DNA of 64,000 nucleotides from Alisma plantago-aquatica (GCA_963693085.1 OY856412.1:1063538744-1063602743); one strand, 5' to 3'; positions 1 through 11,958 are shown, numbered from the stretch's first letter. The notes: generated by a model not told the origin, from the sequence alone. A program made the numbers and translations.

Positions 1-1
1 C

Positions 2-1967
2 TTTCATACTTTTGGCTCCACATGCTACATTTTAAATACCAAAGATGATAGAGACAAATTTGATTCTAAATCACACAAAGCATTCTTCTTGGGATATTCC
101 ACTTCTAGCAAAGCCTTTAGAGTATATAACACTATCTCTAGAAAAGTTGAGGAATCCATTCATGTTTCTTTTCATGAAGAATCGAAATCTGAAAATCTAG
201 ATATCATTGATCTCACTAATCAATTCGAAAATATAACTATTCCCAATGATAGTGAGAAAATTCCTATATCCGATCCCCAAGTTGAAACACAACCTACACC
301 TAGGCTTATCAAGGATCATCCCCAAGAACTAATTATTGGAGATCCAAATGATAAAGTCAAAACTCGGTCTTCCTTCAAAGATGTTGCAAACATGGCTTTT
401 GTGTCTATTATTGAACCTAAGAAGATATCCGAAGCTCTTAAGGATGACTACTGGATAATAGCCATGCAAGAGGAGTTAAATCAATTCACTAAAAATGATG
501 TATGGGATTTAGTTCCTAAACCACAAGATAAAACTATCATAGGAACTAAATGGGTTTTTAGGAATAAGCTCAATGAGGCAGGAGAAGTCATAAGGAATAA
601 AGCTCGGTTAGTAGCACAAGGATATAATCAACAAGAAGGAATAGATTTCGATGAAACATATGCACCCGTAGCTAGACTTGAAGCTATTAGGATGTTACTA
701 GCTATTGCTGCCCATAAAAACATTAAGCTATATCAAATGGATGTCAAAAGTGCATTTTTAAATGGCATCATACAAGAAGAAGTTTATGTTGCTCAACCAC
801 CTGGCTTTGAAATACCAGAAAAAGGTGACCATGTTTATAAACTTAAAAAGGCACTTTATGGTCTAAAACAAGCCCCTAGGAATTGGTATGAACGGCTCAA
901 GACATATCTTTTTGACAATGGCTTTTCTATTGGAAATTCAGATTCTACTTTATTCTTCAAAACATATGCATCTGATTTCCTAGTTGTGCAAATATATGTT
1001 GATGACATTATTTTTGGAGATTCTAATGATTCATTATGCACACAATTCAGTGACATTATGCAAAAAGAATTTGAAATGAGCCTCATGGGGTGAACTAACA
1101 TTCTTTCTTGGTTTTCAAATTAAGCAAACACCTGCAGGAATTTTCATAAGCCAAGAAAATATACTAAAGAACTTTTAAAACGTTTTGGGATGGATCAATT
1201 GCAAACATGCTACTACTCCTATGGCTACTTCTATCAAAATTGATAAGGATGAAAATGGGGAACCTATTGATGATTCCTTATATAGAGCCATGATTGGTAG
1301 TTTGCTATACTTAACTGCTTCTCGACCGGACATTATGTTTCCCGTTGGTCTTTGTGCTCGATTTCAATCCCAACCTATGCAATCTCATTTTCTAGCGGTT
1401 AAACGAATTCTTCGATATCTAGCTGGTACTACTTGTTTTGGTTTATGGTATCCAAAAGGACAATCCTTGGATTTTAAAGCATATACTGATGCGGATTATG
1501 CTGGTTGTCGACTTGATCGCAAAAGTACTAGTGGTGGCTGTTTCTTATTAGGGAGAGCCTTAGTATCTTGGTTTAGCAAGAAACAAAATACGGTTGCCCT
1601 ATCTACAACTGAAGCTGAATATATGGCAGCCGGGTCTTGCTGTGCTCAAGTACTTTATATGCAACATGTATTAAGCGATTATGGTTTTAATCTCTCATCT
1701 ACACCTATTTTTTGTGACAACACGAGCGCCATAAACTTAGCACACAATCCTATTTTACACAGCCGGGCAAAACACATTGAAATCCGTCATCACTTCTTAA
1801 GGGATCACATCTCAAAGAATCATGTTTCCCTTCATCATGTTGATACGGAAAATCAATTGGCTGATATTTTTACAAAACCGCTTCCACTAGATCAATTCAA
1901 CAACATTAGGAAGCAACTACTTATTACTCCTTTGGAAGATGTTTTCTTTGATATCTACGGTTCTTAA
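2..1967 (+). pseudogene. Copia pol remnant: integrase C-terminus, reverse transcriptase, RNase H
   Basis: The frame is open from position 2, where the integrase tail reads '[17 protein letters not shown]'. The RT domain follows: '[20 protein letters not shown]' near 550, '[11 protein letters not shown]' near 737 and the catalytic 'YVDD' near 997. The frame breaks at 1087-1090, where the run GGGGT creates a stop after 'EMSLMG'. It changes again near 1160 and near 1197, so three shifts lie within about 110 nt. From 1185 the connection and RNase H domains are open: 'TPMATSIK', 'ASRPDIMF', RNase H acidic residues in 'DADYAG', 'TEAEY' and 'CDNTSAI', and a C-terminus at 'QLADIFTKPL'. A functional copy would make cDNA and process the RNA template. 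This copy cannot encode a continuous polyprotein. Confidence 0.9.
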
Positions 1968-1996
1968 AACGAATCCGTTTACTTGTTTCATTTTGG

Positions 1997-2172
1997 CTTT
2001 TCAATGGACATCTTTTTCATTAGATTTGACGGGATATCTAATTAAGGGGGAGTTTTTATTAAAACAGTTATCTTTTCAATGGACATCTTTTTCATTAGAT
2101 TTGAAGGGATATCTAATTAAGGGGGAGTTTGTATTAAAACGGTTATCTTTTTGAAATGACAAAGGGGGAGAG
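1997..2172 (+). repeat. 75-bp tandem repeat carrying extra polypurine tracts
   Basis: Two near-identical 75-bp units, 1997-2071 and 2072-2146, differ at only a few positions. A third truncated unit follows. Each unit contains a purine tract AAGGGGGAG (about 2044-2052 and 2119-2127). Another tract lies at 2161-2172, and the one abutting the LTR is at about 2419-2432. Multiple polypurine tracts upstream of the 3' LTR are a known signature of Sireviruses. Here their number grew by tandem duplication of the whole unit. Confidence 0.85.
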
Positions 2173-2418
2173 ATATATAAAACTATAACTTAGTATTTAT
2201 GAAAAACTCAATCAATGAGTTTCATAAATATACTCTTGGCTTTACATTGAAAGTTGCTATATTCCCAAATGAACTGGATTTCATGTTCCATAATTCATTG
2301 GGAATAATAAGCACACATTCTATAAACAAGAGGAAAAGCTACATAAGGCAATCTAAAGGTATGAAATTCATATGTTTTATATTTCCTTATTTCATATTTA
2401 GGAAATGTTTGTCATCTT

Positions 2419-2432
2419 CAAAAAGGGGGAGA
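2419..2432 (+). other. LTR-proximal polypurine tract
   Basis: An A/G run (AAAAAGGGGGAGA) lies immediately 5' of the LTR start TGTTGG. This is the expected position of the plus-strand primer of an LTR retrotransposon. Confidence 0.8.
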
Positions 2433-2770
2433 TTGTTGGCTAAATGGACATCTAAAAATCCCTTTGTTTTGATTATGACAAACATTTCATTCTTATTAAT
2501 CTAACGAGCTACTTGAGTGTGCAGGATGACAAAGTAACAAGGGAAAATCCAAGAGCTTACTTAGTTATATTTTCATGCAATGTAATCAATGTTGTAAAAA
2601 CTTGTACAAATATATACTGTACAAGTACTTAGAATTGCATGTAAATCAAGCGTTAGATTTTCCCTAGCTAAACACCATAGTTAGACAAGTCATCCCATTC
2701 GAATAGGATCACCTTTGCACACTCATACATATAATTAGTGCTTAAATTGAAACCTTGAAACAGGATCATT

Positions 2771-2973
2771 CTCGGTCGACAAACTCCTCGACCGAGACAC
2801 TCTCAGTCGATAATCTTCTCGACCGAGAAAGATCCAAAGTAGCCGTTAGACACAACTGACAAGTTAGTTGGCAGTTGGAGATAGACGTTGCAAATCACTT
2901 GATCCAGAGAGCCTGTCGGTCGACAAAACTTCAACCGAGTAGGTGTCTCGGTCGACCATTTCTCGACCGAGAC
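2771..2973 (+). repeat. Inverted CTCGGTCGA / TCGACCGAG hairpin motifs in the LTR
   Basis: The segment CTCGGTCGAC...CTCGACCGAG at 2771-2797 can fold into a hairpin. Variants of the motif recur at about 2801-2828 and 2913-2973. These palindromic, CpG-containing motifs sit upstream of the LTR TATA box, in the U3 region. Palindromic motifs in U3 are common in Sireviruses, but their role is not known from this sequence. Confidence 0.75.
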
Positions 2974-3106
2974 GATCTCTGACAGAAACTGCAGAGTAAA
3001 GTAATTAGCCGTTGCAAAAGCAACAAACTTGTACCTAACGGCTAGTTAAGCACTTAGAAACCCCTAGAAGTTGTCTAGAACGTCCTTAAGCATACTTAGG
3101 CCATTC

Positions 3107-3117
3107 CTATAAATAGG
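3107..3117 (+). promoter_or_regulatory. TATA box of the LTR promoter
   Basis: CTATAAATAGG lies about 670 bp into the LTR, a good match to the plant TATA consensus. It is followed by an AC-rich leader. Transcription of the element would start about 30 bp downstream. Confidence 0.65.
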
Positions 3118-3841
3118 ACAAGCCAAAGGACACTAGAATTCACTTGTTACACTTGAGAATACACTTGAGCATACTTGAGCAATCTTTTGCAAGCAATTTG
3201 AGCACTGTGATCATTGGTCTACATTCTCCTTAGCTCAATCTCGTGTCCTATAGGCTAGATTCTCCTACCCACAACAATCACAAGTTCACACACTTGGCTA
3301 GGAGATCTATACGCTTGATCTAGGCATATCAAGCCTTGGGCTTAAAGGATAAGTTGTAATTTCCATTTTCTTTCTTGTTCCTTTTTATCTTTTGTACTCT
3401 CCTTGCTACTCCTAGGGTTGGAGACTGCGGATTGGAGAGGATTGACTTCTCAGGTGGAGAAGGAGACTTCAAGCTACTTCAAGAAGGCTATCGTAAGGGA
3501 AGCTACTTCAGAAGGCTGGTGCAACGGGAGTTGGTGCACCTACTTCAAGGGAAGGCTGCTTCAAGGTTGGCGATTACTTCTAGGTGAAGGCTGCTTGAAG
3601 GGTTTGGGAAAAGAGATTGTATTTTATGTAAATTCCTTGAGAGGTAATAAAATAAATTTCTTTTCAAATCCCGGTTGGGTAAGCAACCGGGTAGTGGATT
3701 GACGGCTATAGTATTTGCTATAGTTGGAACCACTCTAAACCCTGTGTCCTCTTGTCCAATATTTTCATTGTGGTTGTTTGAGTAAATTATTGTTAAAATC
3801 TCTATAAAACTCTATTCACCCCCCCTCTAGTAGTTTTCACA

Positions 3842-5111
3842 TTTTACATTTTTTATTTTCTTTTTCTTTGCCCTTGCGGTAGGTAGGGCATATGGTGATG
3901 AGAGTGAAGCGGTGAGATGTAGATGTGGCCACCCCAAACTTTTAGAGACAACCACAGATAATATGTGCTCTTTGGCATCCTTTCATAAGGCAAAGGGGTA
4001 AGAAGATAGTGAGTGAATAGTCAGGTCAAAGATGGGTCATTGGTGTGATTCTTAACATAAGGTCTCCTGCATGAAAATTAATCCAACACTTCATCCAACA
4101 ATGTCACACCACATGAATGAAAAACTTGAAATTGATACTTCAATCAAGTGATTTCATAGACACTAAGTGCTCATAGCTTGCTCAAGTCACAAATCAACCA
4201 AATCATTCACAAACACAAGAGAGGTGATGCACATGTAAAAAGTCAAGAATTGATACCATTTAGCAATAAATAATGACAAGTCACTTGCATTTGTCAAAGG
4301 TCATCATTTTTAATCCAAAAAGTAGAGATTGGGTTGAAACACACTTTTAGACAAGAAATCTCAAATTTGGGAAAAATTGGCCAAAATAGTGCCAAATTTC
4401 CTTCAATCACATCTAAGCCTATATTATGGAACTTAAAGTAGTAACAAGAAAATACTAGCTCAAACATGCAAAAGTTACCAAAAATCTACATGATATGCAA
4501 TGCATGGAGAAAGGAGCAAAAAAGAGCAAAATTTTGAAAATTACGCAAAAATGGCAGGAATGTAAACTACATGGTGTGCAAGGATGCAAAGTAGTAAAAA
4601 GATCCACACTAGATAGATCAAAAGCAAATAGATATCAAGTCAGACAGGTAATCAAAATGAGAGAATGAGATAGGTGGTGCATACCACCCTACAAGAATTT
4701 TGATTTATTGCAACATTTTATTTTGCAACCAAGCCTTGATCTTTCCTTCTCTCTCTCTCTCTTCAACTTGTCTCATCTGCATTTCATCAAAACTAAAACT
4801 AAAACTATCAAGCACAAGTGTGTGTGTGTGTGTTTAGGTTTGTGTAAAACAAAAAGCAAAAGCATAAAAAATGAGAGGTTGGGTGAAAAATTCCCCAAAC
4901 CTAGGTGGGTTGCCTCCCACATCGTTGAGTTTCTTGCCTTCAGCTCGGCTTCTTGGCGATTCTTCCGTCATTCATCTATTTGGCATTCTCATGTGTCCAT
5001 TCTTGCAAAACATGCATCCCTCATTTGCACTCAATCTATTTTCCTCATCCCTTTGATCACAATAATCATCATCAATTGTTCCATCTTGATCTTCTTTTCT
5101 CAAATGATCAT
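3842..5111. other. Non-coding interval between Copia LTR and gag-protease remnant
   Basis: No convincing gene. AT-rich sequence with a CT run at about 4748-4761 and a (GT)8 tract at 4818-4833. It lies 3' of the - strand protease remnant, where an Athila-type element would normally continue into reverse transcriptase. No RT motifs were found, so pol is either deleted or was never present in this copy. Confidence 0.5.
4818..4833 (+). repeat. (GT)8 microsatellite
   Basis: Eight uninterrupted GT dinucleotides. Confidence 0.9.
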
Positions 5112-7289
5112 TCAGACTTGTGAAGTGATCATGTCCATATCCCTATCTCGGACCCGTCGGGTTGGGGTTTTGTACACGTTGATCTTGATCTTCATGTCCA
5201 TGACTGAAACTGTCAATGTGTCGCTGCATACGTGAATCTTGGCATCAACTGTAGATAAGAACGACCTTCCCAAGATGATGGGAATATTCCTATCCTCTGA
5301 CTCCATATCAAGTACAATGAAATCTGCTGGGAACACTATGCCTTTTTCTTTATCTATCATCACTAAGACATCATCCACTCTACCCCTAGGCACTTTTATA
5401 GATCTATCTGCCAATTGGAGAGTGCAATGTGCCGACTTCAACTTGCCTAAGCCCAGCTCAACATAGACATTATATGACATTAAATTCACATTGGATCCCA
5501 AATCAAGTAAGGACTTGTCTATGTGATGTCCCCCTATGTAACTACATATGAGTGGGGCTCCTGGGTCTTTTCTCATCACGAGAAGTGAATGTTGGATGAT
5601 GGAGCTCACTTGTTCAATCAATTTCACTTTCTTTGGAATCCTCCCCGTTGAACTTCTCTTCACAGTGCATATGTTCTTGAGGAGCTTGGCATATGATGGG
5701 ATTTTCTTAATAGCATCCAAGAGTGGAATGTTCAGCTTCACTTGGCGAAACACTTCTAGAATATCAACATTGTGCTTTTGTCTCCTCTTCATTTTTGGTG
5801 GCTCATCTAGTGCTTCAATGAATGGAGGGTCACTGGCTTTTTCCATGCTTGCATCAATATGAGGTGGAATATTGGGGATGGTAGGATTTTCACATGGAGT
5901 ATGAGGTGGAGCACATGGTATCCCAAAATCAACAGGATGTGTCACTGAATCATCTTGGGCAATCTCAATCACAGTATCACCACTTGGCTACATTTGCTTT
6001 TCTTTATCAACCTTTCTTTGACTTGCGGGATGCTCAAGAGATTTCCCACTCCTTAGAACTATCAGAATGCTTCCTTGCTCATGATGGAGAAGGGGAGCTA
6101 GTTGTGTCTATGGAGGAGGTGGAGGTGACACTTGGGGTTGAAATTTTGGTGGAGGGGAGATTTGAGGTTGGAAGGTGAATTGTTGAGAAAATGGTGGTGA
6201 TGGAGGGGGAGGTGGAGTATAAGGCTTGGGATCACCTTGTAAATGATATATGGGTTGCACTTTCATGGGAGGTGGATTATAGAATACTTGATAAGAGGGC
6301 ATGGGTCCACTTGCTTCATGGTAGCTCATGATGGGTCTAGAAGACAACTTTTCTTCTTGGAGAGCAATTAGGGAAGATAGCTTCTCTACTTTCTCCTCTA
6401 GCCTTGCAACATCTTATTGAGCATCATCAAATATTTTCAGCCTAGAGAGAACCTCTTCCTCAAACCTCGAGCTATATTTTGGACTTTGGGGCTCTTGATA
6501 GCTATAGGAGTGAGGTGTCTTCTTTTCCTCACCATAGAACTCAATATAATTGACCGGGTGGCAAGGAACATTTTTTGCCTAGTTCTTCATGAAGCTCACC
6601 ATGTCACCAAGAATTTTCATCACTTGTGGGCTTGAGTCATCATGAGTAGGAGGTGTCACACCAAAGGCATACCCTCTTTCATTCATCATGCTAGAAGATC
6701 GAATTCTTGATCCTTCATCCAACTGCTCAAACAAAGGCCATATCTCCTCAAGTGGCCTAGCCATGAAAACTCCTCCATAAGAAGAGTCCACTGTGTCTTG
6801 GTCCTTTAGAGAAAAACCAAAGTAGAATGAATGAACTAGCTGCCACAAAGGGATCTCATAGTGTGGGTACTCTCTCAAAAGCTTCTTAAATCTCTCCCAT
6901 GCATTATGAAACTGCTCATTGCCCATTTGACTAAAACTTGTCACGTCACGCCGCATTTGTGTCAACGTTACTATAGAGTAGAATTGTCTCAAGAAAGCAT
7001 TCTTCATTGTTTCCCAACTCATGATGTCCCTTCTTGAGTCATACCTATCTTTAGCTCTATTTTTTAGGGAGAAAGAGAACAAGGTCAACTGGATTGTATC
7101 ATCACTAGTCGTTGGCGTGTTGAAGGTGGAGCATACTTTAATAAAGGAGTCCAAGTGCTTGTAGGGGTTCTCACTCTCTGAGCTGTAGAAGATGGGAAAA
7201 AACCCAAGAAGACCTGGAGGAATAGAGAATTGCTCCCCTGGCATTTGATCAACCCTGCTAGCAATTGGCGATTTGTAGTTGCTAGGCAT
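5112..7289 (-). pseudogene. Athila-like Gypsy gag-protease remnant
   Basis: A single reading frame runs from 7289 down to 5112 and is broken only by four in-frame stops (6579-6581, 6414-6416, 6108-6110, 5988-5990). The N-terminal third is a retrotransposon gag core: 'NPYKHLDSFIKVCSTF', 'WETMKNAFLRQFY', 'ERFKKLLREYPHY'. A proline-rich linker follows (about 6110-6345). The C-terminal part is an aspartic protease with 'DLGSNVNLMSYNVYVELGLG' at the active site, where Athila-type elements use DLG rather than DSG, and the downstream 'IILGRSFLST'. No zinc knuckle, RT or integrase follows. Because only stops separate the segments, decay was mainly by point mutation. The upstream PBS relics fit this orientation. 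Confidence 0.85.
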
Positions 7290-7505
7290 GAAGTAGTCTT
7301 GAAGTGGCTTGTGAGGTGCATTTTGGCCTTACATCTTGTTTCCTCCAAAATGGCTTGTCACATGCACAAAGTACAACCAAACAAAAGAAAGCAAGTTAGC
7401 AAACCAATATACACAAAGAATGTAAAGGATACTAAATAAAGAATAGCAATGATGAGGGCAATAGGAAAAGTCAAAGCAAAACTAACTAGCTAGGCCAAGC
7501 GCCTT

Positions 7506-7526
7506 TCTCCCCGGTAACGACACTAG
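7506..7526 (-). other. Second, related PBS-like sequence
   Basis: On the - strand it reads about TGTCGTTACCGGGGAGA after 'CTAG', again resembling the 3' half of a tRNA-Asp PBS. It lies about 120 bp inside the first site. It could be a duplicated PBS region from a nested or rearranged element, or a chance relic. Confidence 0.35.
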
Positions 7527-7624
7527 AAAGCTTGGTGTGTTTCTCAAGCGCAACAAGTATGACAAAAGACGGTGCCAAAGGGGAGAGTCAACACCACAAC
7601 CACTAGGTAGGTATGCATATTTCT

Positions 7625-7643
7625 ATCCCCAACAGCAGTGCCA
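7625..7643 (-). other. Degenerate tRNA-Asp type primer binding site
   Basis: Read on the - strand the site is TGGCACTGCTGTTGGGGAT. It resembles the TGGCGCC..GGGGA primer binding sites used by Athila/Tat Gypsy elements. It lies about 340 bp 5' of the gag start, as expected. Confidence 0.55.
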
Positions 7644-7649
7644 AAAAGC

Positions 7650-10600
7650 TTAGTGCGTTGAGCTAGAGGTGTACACACTAGCCACATTCACAATCAAATA
7701 GTGAAATATACATATCAAGTACTCACTAGAATGTCATTATCAAAACCATACAAAACCCTATTTGGGATTTTAGGCCAGGAAACGATCTCCAACGGCTAAT
7801 ATTTCAGTCGATCTAGGGTTGGTGTATATTTTAATGGTGTGTGTATTTCAAGTCCTACTTTAGGAGAAAACCCTAGCCAAAAATGTTTTCAACCCAGAAT
7901 TCCTTCATTTAACCAACATTATTGATATAATTATCAAGTCAAGGTAAAATGGATTTGATTATCACAAATGTCATCTAAAATATAGAGAAATATTTATTAT
8001 CCAAATCAGACCTTAAAGGAGAGTAAATATTTTTGAAATGTTAAAACCATTTTCTAACATTAATCTAAGGTTTTAGTTCAAATCAAATTCATATAAAGAA
8101 ACATCAAATACTTTTTGAACTAGGATCTATAACATGATATGAACCCAATTTTATTGGATTTTAATTTTTTGATTTATACATAAATATGTATATATATTGT
8201 CTATGTTACAATATATAAATGATATCCTAGAATTTTTGCAAATTAAATCTATATGTACGAATCATATAGTGCCACATCACTAGAACTTCTTATTCTATGT
8301 AGGTAAGCACTAAGTTGGTGAAAGGATGTGGATGCCCCTACATTGTGACTTTATTTGTCATGCACTTAGGGTATGCAAGTAAATCCATTTGAAGGATTCT
8401 TCCCCTACGTGGCTTGCTGCACAATCCATTCATGGAGGAGGTTGACTCATGAGTTGACTCTAAACATGATTTCTTGGTACCCATAGATAAGGTTAGACCT
8501 ATCTCTGCCATCCTCCACTGAACCTGACAAGCCCATTAGGGTTTCATGGGGTACACAAAGGCAGATATGGAGATTGTCACAAGAACGCATAGTTCATGGG
8601 TCATCCAAGAAGGATGATCAAGGATAGATCAATTCCAAAATGCTTATCACAAACCAATCCAATTTGGAAATCTTGTGAGGTACTCCATGTTCATATCTCT
8701 CAAAAAGCTTGTCCATTGATGTGTGAGGTGGTAGGGGCTATTTTTTAAAGACCTAGTATGGAGATGGTGGAGGTAGAGTTTGGGGGTCTAGATCACAAAT
8801 CAATGTCACCTAAAGTGGATTGCACTATCTATGTTCCAAGTGATTTGTTTGGCATGGTTGTGATTCTCTTAGACAAGGGAGGTGGTTCCCATGAAAGGAG
8901 GCAATGACTGGGAGACTAGGTAAATGATTTCATAAGAGAAAATGAAACTTGGGCAAGTGTTTTTGAGGGGGTAATGATGATCCTTATGTCCTTTAGAGGT
9001 AAAGGTTCTCTGGAGTATGTTCTAGTTAAAATCCCAAAGACTTTGTCATCGGGAGACTTGAGAACTTTCAAAAAACTCCATGAGAGGTTATTTTCTAGGG
9101 CTCATTAGGTTTCTCATGACCTCTCATGTCTCGTGAGAGGTTATATAGAAAGATACTTGTGAATAGAGTGAGAGGAAGATTATTTGGAAAGTAATTGGTG
9201 TATTTATTTTCCTAGATTAATGAGGCAAGAGAGATAAGTGTTTCTCTTGTTGCCTCAATTAGATATAGAGTCTCGTGGGACATTGCTCCCAATTCCTTTC
9301 ATTTGCTTTTCTTATTTGGAAATCCAAATTTGAAGACTAACTATCTACATCACTAGGAGATGTCTTTAATAAAAAGATTTTAGAATCAACTTTTAATTAA
9401 TTTTATATCATTATACACATATTATAAGAGCAAAATAAGAATTATACATACATGTAACTTTTTTTCCAATAAAAAAGTTATTAATTCATTAACTAAATAC
9501 ACAAACAATTTTAGAGTTTCCTCAATTATCATCCATAAATGTATCTGATTTTCATAACTCATTCAAAATTACTTTTGGGCATATTTAAGGCAAGATTAGT
9601 GAAAAAACAACAACAAAGAGGCCTAATTTCAATTTACAAATAGTCAAATTTGGATTTCTTGATGTCCTAGAGATCACAGTTCTTACATAGGTCATCTACT
9701 ATATCCACACACATTATATTTGTTTTACTACGTTCATATTTTAGGTTTATTTCTCAATATATTATAAAAAGGATTTTCATCTCATATTATATTACAAACC
9801 ACGCCTAAAGTGACACTAATTACTTAATGCATCATGTTTGGGTTTAATCACTTAAATTAGATAAATAAATAAAATTTACAATCTCAAAATTATTTATCGT
9901 GGTCCTTCCCATGATTTTCTTCAGACACAAAGATACTTCTTCTCGTATGAATGAGTTTTAAAGAACCATAGAGAGTTGTGGTTGGTTGTTATACTCGTAC
10001 ACATAATCAACTTTAAGTATATTTGCAACAATTAATCCTTGAATTTCTATTCATTACATGCATATGTACCAACATTTGAGATTATCACAATCATCCCACC
10101 CCAAAGAGGAATCTTGTACTCAAATTTGAACAAATTACTTTTAACCCCTTTACCCCTCAAACAAGACACAAGATTTATCCCAATCTATTTCAGATATGTG
10201 GGATTTTGGGTCAAGTGGCATAACTACAAAGTACATTCTATTTTACAACTTTGTGCTAGAGGGGTGACTTTTACACTGTTCGATTTAACTATTTGGAAAA
10301 ACTAATTATCCTTGAATAATGTTGGTTGTGAAGCCATATTTTTCTCACCAACATGAATTTCAAACAAGTTGGTTTGAGAGAGAGAGAGAGAATTTTATTC
10401 ATGGGTCCTCTTTAAGAGATGCCCCGGATCCATACCACTTCATCTTCAAGATTTAGATAATAGTTATTTTCTTACTTGGTCGATACCTTCCTCTAGACAT
10501 TCATCATAGTTAAAAATTTGCATCTGACATGCTTTGGCATGTTAATAGTCCTTATAGTAACACTTATTAGGCAAGTTGTAGTTATAATTTTGTAATCTTA

Positions 10601-10994
10601 GAAAATTTAAAACTGTATTCCCATCCTTTCTACTTATCTTCAAATATATTCAGAAATTTCACACATAGAGTTTCTCTTATAGAAAAGTATTGGGCCGTAT
10701 TGGGATAAGAATATGTGTGTCATTATGTATCATTCTCTTAGCATTACACTACTACAATTCGACATAGTCCATATGTTTCAATTAGGAAACTACCCCTATG
10801 CTACCACATTTTATTATGGCATTTGTTCTCTACATAATATGTACCACTATAACCCTATTAATTTCTTCACATGAATTCACTGATTACTTTAATGTCTTAT
10901 TTACATGATTTAATTTATACGTATTAACCCTATTTCTTGTGTGATTACAATTTAAATGAAAACTGCATTGCCTTCCATATATGACTTCACCATC
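7650..10994. other. Non-coding interval, possible decayed LTR
   Basis: No gene supported. The part next to the PBS (from about 7650) should hold the 5' LTR of the Athila-like element, but no second LTR exists to define it. A (GA)n tract lies at 10375-10391. Short ORFs here, such as 10039-10305, have no recognisable motifs and look like chance ORFs. Confidence 0.4.
10375..10391 (+). repeat. (GA)n microsatellite
   Basis: Uninterrupted GA dinucleotides. Confidence 0.85.
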
Positions 10995-11945
10995 TATTGT
11001 ATCAATGTAGAGACTTCTTTCTTAAATGATGATGTTCGAGAGGAAATATGCATGGATCAGGTACAGGAATGTCTGGCATGTAAGAAGGAATGCAAAGTGT
11101 GAAAACTTATCAAATCACTATATGGTTTTAAACAAGCCCTATCATTGGAATAAAAACTTTATAATGTTATTTCAATCTTTGGCTTCATTTCAAGTGATTT
11201 TGATTAGTGTGTCCCTCAAAAAACTTTCAATCTTTGGATTTTCATTATTTGCATGTATATATATGATACTTTTTATTTGGTTCCAATATGAATGTTATAA
11301 TTGAACAAAATCATTTTTTGTAGTAGGTTTGTTATGAATGATATGGGAGTTGAGTATACAATTTTAAGTCTTAAAATCATATGATCTGCAAATAGCATAG
11401 CACTCTGAATCCCACTATGTTAAGAAAGTACTCTTTTCATTATGTCAAAACATCATATTATCCTTGCAAAGATTTCTTCAATAATGAAGTTGATATCCGA
11501 TGCATCATTTATGATACTTTCATATTATTTGAAGTTTGATCGTAATATATAAACTAAAAACATTCAAACATCATGCTTGTTGTTTGCAAGTTAAGCATAT
11601 GCACGAGTTGTATGAATACAACCTATTTAGAAGCTCAAGACGTGACACTTAGGTATATAAATAGAACCTCTTCCCTTAGACCGCTTTTAAAAAAATCTCC
11701 AATTCTTGAAGGATTTAGTTATGCAAGACGGATAGCAAAGAATTGTAATTCTAATGAGTTTTTTGGATATGCATTTATATCGAATAATGGTATTGTCACC
11801 TGAAACTCTAAGAAAAAAAACTATCTTGCCAAGGTCCATGTTTGAGGCCGGATTACGTGTCTTAAATGAAATTGCGATGGAAGTTGAATGACTAAAGGGA
11901 CTTATGTCTAGCGTATATAAGTCGAATGACTAAAGGGACTTATGT
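10995..11945 (+). pseudogene. Highly decayed Copia RT/RNase H remnant
   Basis: Near 11010 the translation reads 'VETSFLNDDVREEICM', the counterpart of the Copia RT block 'VKTAFLNGDL.EEIYM'. 'KLIKSLYGFKQAL' follows with stops on either side. Near 11600-11800 comes an RNase H relic, 'LRYINRTSSL' and 'SPILEGFSYARRIAK', ending with 'NSKKKTILPRSMFEAGL' near 11810-11860, the counterpart of the 'SWKSKKQT..RSTMEAE' block. Many stops and the loss of the YVDD box show this is an old copy. It is of a different Copia lineage (Tork/Retrofit-like wording) from the Sirevirus pieces at 1-3841 and 20.0-20.8 kb. Motif recognition was by eye only. Confidence 0.7.
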
Positions 11946-11958
11946 CTAGCGTACTTGT
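11883..11958 (+). repeat. 38-bp tandem duplication
   Basis: Two copies with period 38 (11883-11920 and 11921-11958) share GAATGACTAAAGGGACTTAT and flanks. They lie at the end of the Copia RNase H relic, so one copy derives from the coding sequence. Confidence 0.85.

Larger units (their letters stand above)
2..3841 (+). mobile_element. 3' half of a Sirevirus-type Ty1/Copia retrotransposon
   Basis: The window opens inside a Copia element. In order on the + strand it holds the integrase C-terminal end, reverse transcriptase, RNase H, a spacer with repeated polypurine tracts, and a 3' LTR beginning TGTTGG and ending in CA. The domain order integrase-RT-RNase H is diagnostic of Copia. RT wording such as '[10 protein letters not shown]' and 'ASRPDIMF', the repeated polypurine tracts and the 1.4 kb LTR are typical of Sireviruses (family knowledge). 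The 5' half lies outside the window, so neither the 5' LTR nor the target-site duplication can be checked. Clustered frameshifts near 1085-1200 indicate an inactive copy. Confidence 0.9.
2434..3841 (+). mobile_element. 3' LTR of the Sirevirus-type Copia element
   Basis: The LTR begins TGTTGG directly after the polypurine tract and ends at TTTTCACA, preceded by the C-run 'CACCCCCCCTCTAG' typical of the 3' ends of these LTRs. Length is about 1408 bp. It contains a TATA box near 3110 and several CTCGGTCGA/TCGACCGAG inverted motifs. Short ORFs inside it (for example around 3375-3700) match nothing I recognise and are not called. The 3' boundary is inferred without a second LTR for comparison. Confidence 0.75.

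Noticed and set aside
3375..3702. ORFs inside the Sirevirus LTR
   Set aside because: Short overlapping ORFs in a long terminal repeat with no known motif.
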